Under the pieces are notes generated by a model. That model saw only the letters and a program-made list of their open reading frames with translations, was not told the DNA's origin and ran no database searches. From Flavobacteriia bacterium (lineage in GTDB: Bacteria > Bacteroidota > Bacteroidia > Flavobacteriales_D > Crocinitomicaceae): a DNA stretch of 5,893 nt. How positions within the stretch are numbered: position 1 is the first letter of the stretch; each line of letters opens with the position of its first letter. A program made the translations under genes and the position numbers. Location of the stretch: contig RFQF01000128.1 in the NCBI GenBank assembly GCA_009925805.1, forward strand, positions 1-5,893, read 5' to 3'. Below are positions 5,889-5,893 of the stretch, one piece after another.

Positions 5889-5893
5889 ATTTA

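Noticed and set aside
1..5893. Mobile elements, CRISPR repeats, tRNA/rRNA genes, riboswitches
   Set aside because: No transposase, terminal repeats, repeat-spacer pattern or recognisable RNA gene was seen; nearly all bases are in protein-coding genes.

Overview
This window looks like a chromosomal piece of a pigmented, aerobic member of the Bacteroidota, most likely close to the Flavobacteriia or related marine lineages. This rests on the gene types and order (an ECF-type sigma factor directly in front of crtI and crtB, followed by idi and a PTPS-family gene), on the moderate GC (roughly 45-50% in sample lines of the plus-strand genes), and on the absence of Shine-Dalgarno-like purine runs before the starts. 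The assignment is from pattern recognition only; no search was run.

Layout. Bases 2-5390 carry seven plus-strand genes packed like one operon: the 3' part of an ECF sigma factor (its start lies before the window), crtI (phytoene desaturase), crtB (phytoene synthase), idi (type I isopentenyl-diphosphate isomerase), a 6-pyruvoyl-tetrahydropterin synthase/QueD-family enzyme, a class I-like deoxyribodipyrimidine photolyase, and a BCP-type peroxiredoxin. The junctions are: 3-base gap, 4-base overlap, 1- or 4-base overlap, 4-base gap, 51-base gap, 4-base overlap. A 66-base AT-rich spacer follows. The last gene, on the minus strand and converging on the operon, encodes a small exported DUF1036-like protein and is clearly more AT-rich (about 35% GC).

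How the genes fit together. idi balances the C5 isoprenoid precursors, CrtB joins two geranylgeranyl diphosphates into phytoene, and CrtI desaturates phytoene towards lycopene. The photolyase repairs UV-made pyrimidine dimers and the peroxiredoxin removes peroxides. With a sigma factor at the head, the natural reading is a light/photo-oxidative stress unit that makes a protective pigment, repairs DNA and detoxifies peroxide. The PTPS-family gene is the least explained member. Its active-site Cys spacing (C-x5-HGH) resembles animal biopterin-type PTPS rather than the C-x3-HGH of classical QueD. No crtE, lycopene cyclase or hydroxylase gene lies in the window, so the final carotenoid cannot be named. 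I saw no RNA gene, CRISPR array, insertion sequence or other mobile element.
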